This document shows positions 61,203 through 64,000 of a stretch of DNA of 64,000 nt, piece by piece (the first letter of the stretch is position 1; every line of letters begins with the position of its first letter). The stretch lies in NCBI GenBank assembly GCA_026225415.1, contig JAMFSS010000002.1:213915-277914 (forward strand), written 5' to 3'. This DNA comes from Alphaproteobacteria bacterium. GTDB lineage: Bacteria; Pseudomonadota; Alphaproteobacteria; UBA9219. The position numbers and the translations under genes are program-made. Under the pieces are notes generated by a model, which had not been told where the DNA came from, did not search any database, and saw only the letters and a list, made by a program, of their open reading frames with translations.

Positions 61203-61757
61203 ATGCTAACCACTCTTGTCATCTGGAAGATTGCGCTAGCATCCGTAGGCATTGCGCTTATCTACTTTGAATGTTCCAAACAAGATTTCAGTTGGGCTGA
61301 AGATTTTTTTGCCAAGCGTTTATGGGATTATACATGGATTGGCTTGGGCATTGCCCTCATTGGCGAATCTTTGGGCTACTCCGAGATTTATTATTCACGC
61401 CGTTTATTTTTTCTATTCACTGATCAAGATTTTAATTCGCTACCAGATCCCGATTTTTTTGCTGGCGCCCTTCTTCTGATAGCTGTTCTGCGAATATTAT
61501 TTGTAAAAATGTCCAACACATATTTAGATGAACAAAAGACCCCAGGGGATATTAATCTTAGGGAACTTGTTGGCAGCGAAGGGCATTTGTTAAAAGATTT
61601 ACATGTGGGACAAACAGCCTTAATAAAAATAGAAAAACCATCTATCGTTGCCATACCTTTTGAATGTTTTTCTGACTCGGTACTTAAAGCTGGGTCTTAT
61701 GTAAAAGTTATCGAAGTTGACTTTAATCTCCTAAAAGTTACAGGGGCCACAGCATGA
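61203..61757 (+). CDS. membrane protein with NfeD-like C-terminal OB domain
   Basis: N-terminal TM helices; NLRELVGSEGHLLKDLHVGQTALIKIEKPSIVAIPFECFSDSVLKAGSYVKVIEVDFNLLKVTGA. Confidence 0.7.
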   Translation: MLTTLVIWKIALASVGIALIYFECSKQDFSWAEDFFAKRLWDYTWIGLGIALIGESLGYSEIYYSRRLFFLFTDQDFNSLPDPDFFAGALLLIAVLRILFVKMSNTYLDEQKTPGDINLRELVGSEGHLLKDLHVGQTALIKIEKPSIVAIPFECFSDSVLKAGSYVKVIEVDFNLLKVTGATA

Positions 61758-62749
61758 GGCTTAAATCATTCCATGGTGCGACACTTACCGAGGCGATGCG
61801 GGCGGTTCGCGAAGCATTGGGCGAAAACGCGATTATCGTGGCAACCCGCGAAGATGAAACCGGGGGTGTACGCGTTACGGCGGCGATTGACGAAGTTCCC
61901 GTATCGTCGCCCGCCGCTACCAGACAATCCCTGCCTGTCGAAGATTCTTCTGAATCGCTGGAAATTATCGCCGAAGCCCTGACCCGCCATCATGTACCGA
62001 CAAATCTGGCAGAAAAACTGATGGCGACATCGACCCAATTCGCCAATGATGATGCTTTGCTTGCGCTCAGCGCCGCGATTGACATGCATTTTAAATTCAC
62101 GCCGGTCAACGAAGACAAACCATTGATGCTGGTGGGGCCACCGGGCGCAGGCAAAACCCTCTGTATCGCCAAATTTGCCACCAAATCGATTATGACCAAA
62201 AAGACACCGACTGTCATCAGCACCGATCTGGAACGTGCCGGCGGGATGGAGCAACTCGCCGCCTTCACGCGCTTGCTTAAACTCAATCTGGTAGAAATCG
62301 AAGATTGGCATTCCTTACGCGACATTATTTCGATGCAAAAGGGCAACCCGATTTTCATCGACACCGCTGGCCGCAATCCGTTCGATGCGGCAGAGCGCGA
62401 AATTTCGCGTGAATATATTTCGGCTGTTGGCGATGCGGCGCTTGTGTTGCCAGCGGGCTTGGATGCGGTTGAAGCAATCGAACTGGCGCATGAGTTTAAA
62501 CATTTGGGCGCATCGCGCCTGATCATCACGCGTATAGACAGCATGCGCCGCATGGGCAGCCTGTTGCGCCTTGCCCATGATGCGCGTTTGCCTCTGGCGA
62601 ATTTCAGCGCGAGCCACAAAGTGACCGAAGCGCTTGCGCCGCTCAACCCCGTGATACTTGCGCGCATGATATTGAAAAAACCCGGCGAGAAAAACGCCGC
62701 AGAACAACCCGCAGAAAAATCCAAATCCGTTTATGGAGGCGCCCAATGA
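61754..62749 (+). CDS. flhF: flagellar biosynthesis GTPase FlhF-like
   Basis: MRLKSFHGATLTEAMRAVREALGENAIIVATRE; SRP-GTPase MLVGPPGAGKTLCIAKFATKS; IDTAGRNPFD. Confidence 0.93.
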   Translation: MRLKSFHGATLTEAMRAVREALGENAIIVATREDETGGVRVTAAIDEVPVSSPAATRQSLPVEDSSESLEIIAEALTRHHVPTNLAEKLMATSTQFANDDALLALSAAIDMHFKFTPVNEDKPLMLVGPPGAGKTLCIAKFATKSIMTKKTPTVISTDLERAGGMEQLAAFTRLLKLNLVEIEDWHSLRDIISMQKGNPIFIDTAGRNPFDAAEREISREYISAVGDAALVLPAGLDAVEAIELAHEFKHLGASRLIITRIDSMRRMGSLLRLAHDARLPLANFSASHKVTEALAPLNPVILARMILKKPGEKNAAEQPAEKSKSVYGGAQ

Positions 62750-63543
62750 CCGACCCCATCCCCCTGAAAACCGACAAGCAAGCAACACCGATATCGTCGT
62801 TGCAATGCCCGAATATGATAGCGGTCGCCAGCGGCAAAGGTGGCGTGGGCAAAACATGGTTTTCCATCACTTTGTGCCATGCGCTGGCGAAAATGGGCAA
62901 AAAAGCCTTGTTATTCGATGGTGATTTAGGTTTGGCCAATGTCGATATTCAATTGGGCATAACACCCGATAAGGATTTGGGCGCGGTTGTGGAAGGTTCG
63001 TCATCATTGGCATCTGCTGTCACCAAATATCCCGAAGGGGGTTTTGATATTCTGGCCGGACGTTCGGGCTCCGGCTCGCTTGCCACGCTCGCGTCGCAAA
63101 AACTTTCCGAAGTACGCAACGACCTGATTAATTTGGCGAAAAATTACGATGTGCTGGTAGTCGATTTAGGCGCAGGTGTCGAACGGCCCGTTCGGCAAAT
63201 GGCCGGCCCCGCCGCCTATACGCTTGTGATGGTGACGGATGAACCGACATCGCTGACAGATGCCTATGCCTTTATCAAGCTTGGGCGCGCCGCAAATCCG
63301 TTGGCCGAAATGCGTATCGTCGTGAATATGGCGGCCACACCGAACGAAGGGCAAAAGACGTTTGAAACCATCCGCAAGGCATGCGAAAATTTCCTGCATT
63401 ACACGCCGGAACTGGCGGGCGTTATCCGCCGCGATACTAAAGTGCGCGAAGCGATCCGCGCCCAGACGCCCTTGCTGACCCGCTCGCCCGCTTCCGATGC
63501 CGCTTCGGATGTCGAAGCGATAGCGGCGCAGTTGCGGTTGTAG
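62746..63543 (+). CDS. flhG: MinD/ParA-family ATPase, FlhG/FleN-like
   Basis: MIAVASGKGGVGKTWFSITLCHALAKMGKKALLFDGDLGLANVDIQLG; follows flhF. Confidence 0.94.
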   Translation: MTDPIPLKTDKQATPISSLQCPNMIAVASGKGGVGKTWFSITLCHALAKMGKKALLFDGDLGLANVDIQLGITPDKDLGAVVEGSSSLASAVTKYPEGGFDILAGRSGSGSLATLASQKLSEVRNDLINLAKNYDVLVVDLGAGVERPVRQMAGPAAYTLVMVTDEPTSLTDAYAFIKLGRAANPLAEMRIVVNMAATPNEGQKTFETIRKACENFLHYTPELAGVIRRDTKVREAIRAQTPLLTRSPASDAASDVEAIAAQLRL

Positions 63544-63559
63544 CCATTACTTTTTAAGC

Positions 63560-63985
63560 TTAAGCCCTAGTAGCGGCAGGGAAACCTTGCTTGCTTCTTG
63601 CAAGACGCGCTTCCATCTCTGCGGCTCTTTCTATTACCTTGTGCACTAACGATAGTTCATTAGCCACGGCTAGAACATCATTGAGGATTCGAGCAGTATC
63701 CTTTAATTCCACAGCGGCTTGTTGCGCCAACAATTCTACTCCTGCAGCATAAGATGCAACCTCAGCATCATGTCCAAGCAAACGCCAAGATTTCAAAGAC
63801 CATGTAGGAAGTTTTATTTTTATACTGGTATCAGGCGTTCCATTCACATAAGGAGTAGCCTGCACAACCTCTACAAGGTACGGTGTTTCCCCGCAATCGC
63901 GAGGCCCCGCTTCACGCCCCATACGAGTCACAACATATTGCTGGCGTGGGGGCGCAAACCAGCTATCCATAACCGCAGCATCCAC
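63560..63985 (-). CDS. hypothetical protein
   Basis: 141-aa ORF near window edge. Confidence 0.5.
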   Translation of the reverse strand: MDAAVMDSWFAPPRQQYVVTRMGREAGPRDCGETPYLVEVVQATPYVNGTPDTSIKIKLPTWSLKSWRLLGHDAEVASYAAGVELLAQQAAVELKDTARILNDVLAVANELSLVHKVIERAAEMEARLARSKQGFPAATRA

Positions 63986-64000
63986 AAACCGAGTGCACTG

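Overview
The window is a chromosomal segment from an alphaproteobacterium. Support for this comes from SciP/DUF1153, a permuted two-piece tmRNA with an alpha-type SspB, a Caulobacter-like fliF-fliG-fliH-fliN-flbD operon, and DUF1465. Most of it is housekeeping and flagellar sequence: purC/purS, RNase J, flgB/flgC/fliE, fliO/fliP, argD, rpsI/rplM, glpX, an MsbA-type ABC transporter, recJ, aspS, pdxA, atpGDC, fumC, glnA, flhA, flhF and flhG. RNA genes are tRNA-Gln(TTG), tRNA-His(GTG) and tmRNA. No CRISPR array, prophage or conventional IS transposase was seen. The most unusual items are: (1) a ~507 bp unit in which one DUF559 nuclease-like gene sits between 47-bp perfect inverted repeats that each hold a GC-rich hairpin; (2) a ~270 bp nested palindromic element between flbD and flhA whose 34-bp closing stem runs up to the flhA start codon; (3) a 23-bp stem-loop upstream of a patatin-like gene whose only two mismatches are G:U wobbles on one strand; (4) a permuted tmRNA encoding the tag ANDNVDMSNVAIAA, just upstream of sspB; (5) an FkbH-like protein with a possible winged-helix/RRE-like N-terminal domain; (6) a very His-rich secreted or envelope protein; (7) a probable C5-tract frameshift at the start of a membrane protein gene. 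All calls come from reading the sequence and the supplied ORFs; no database search was run.
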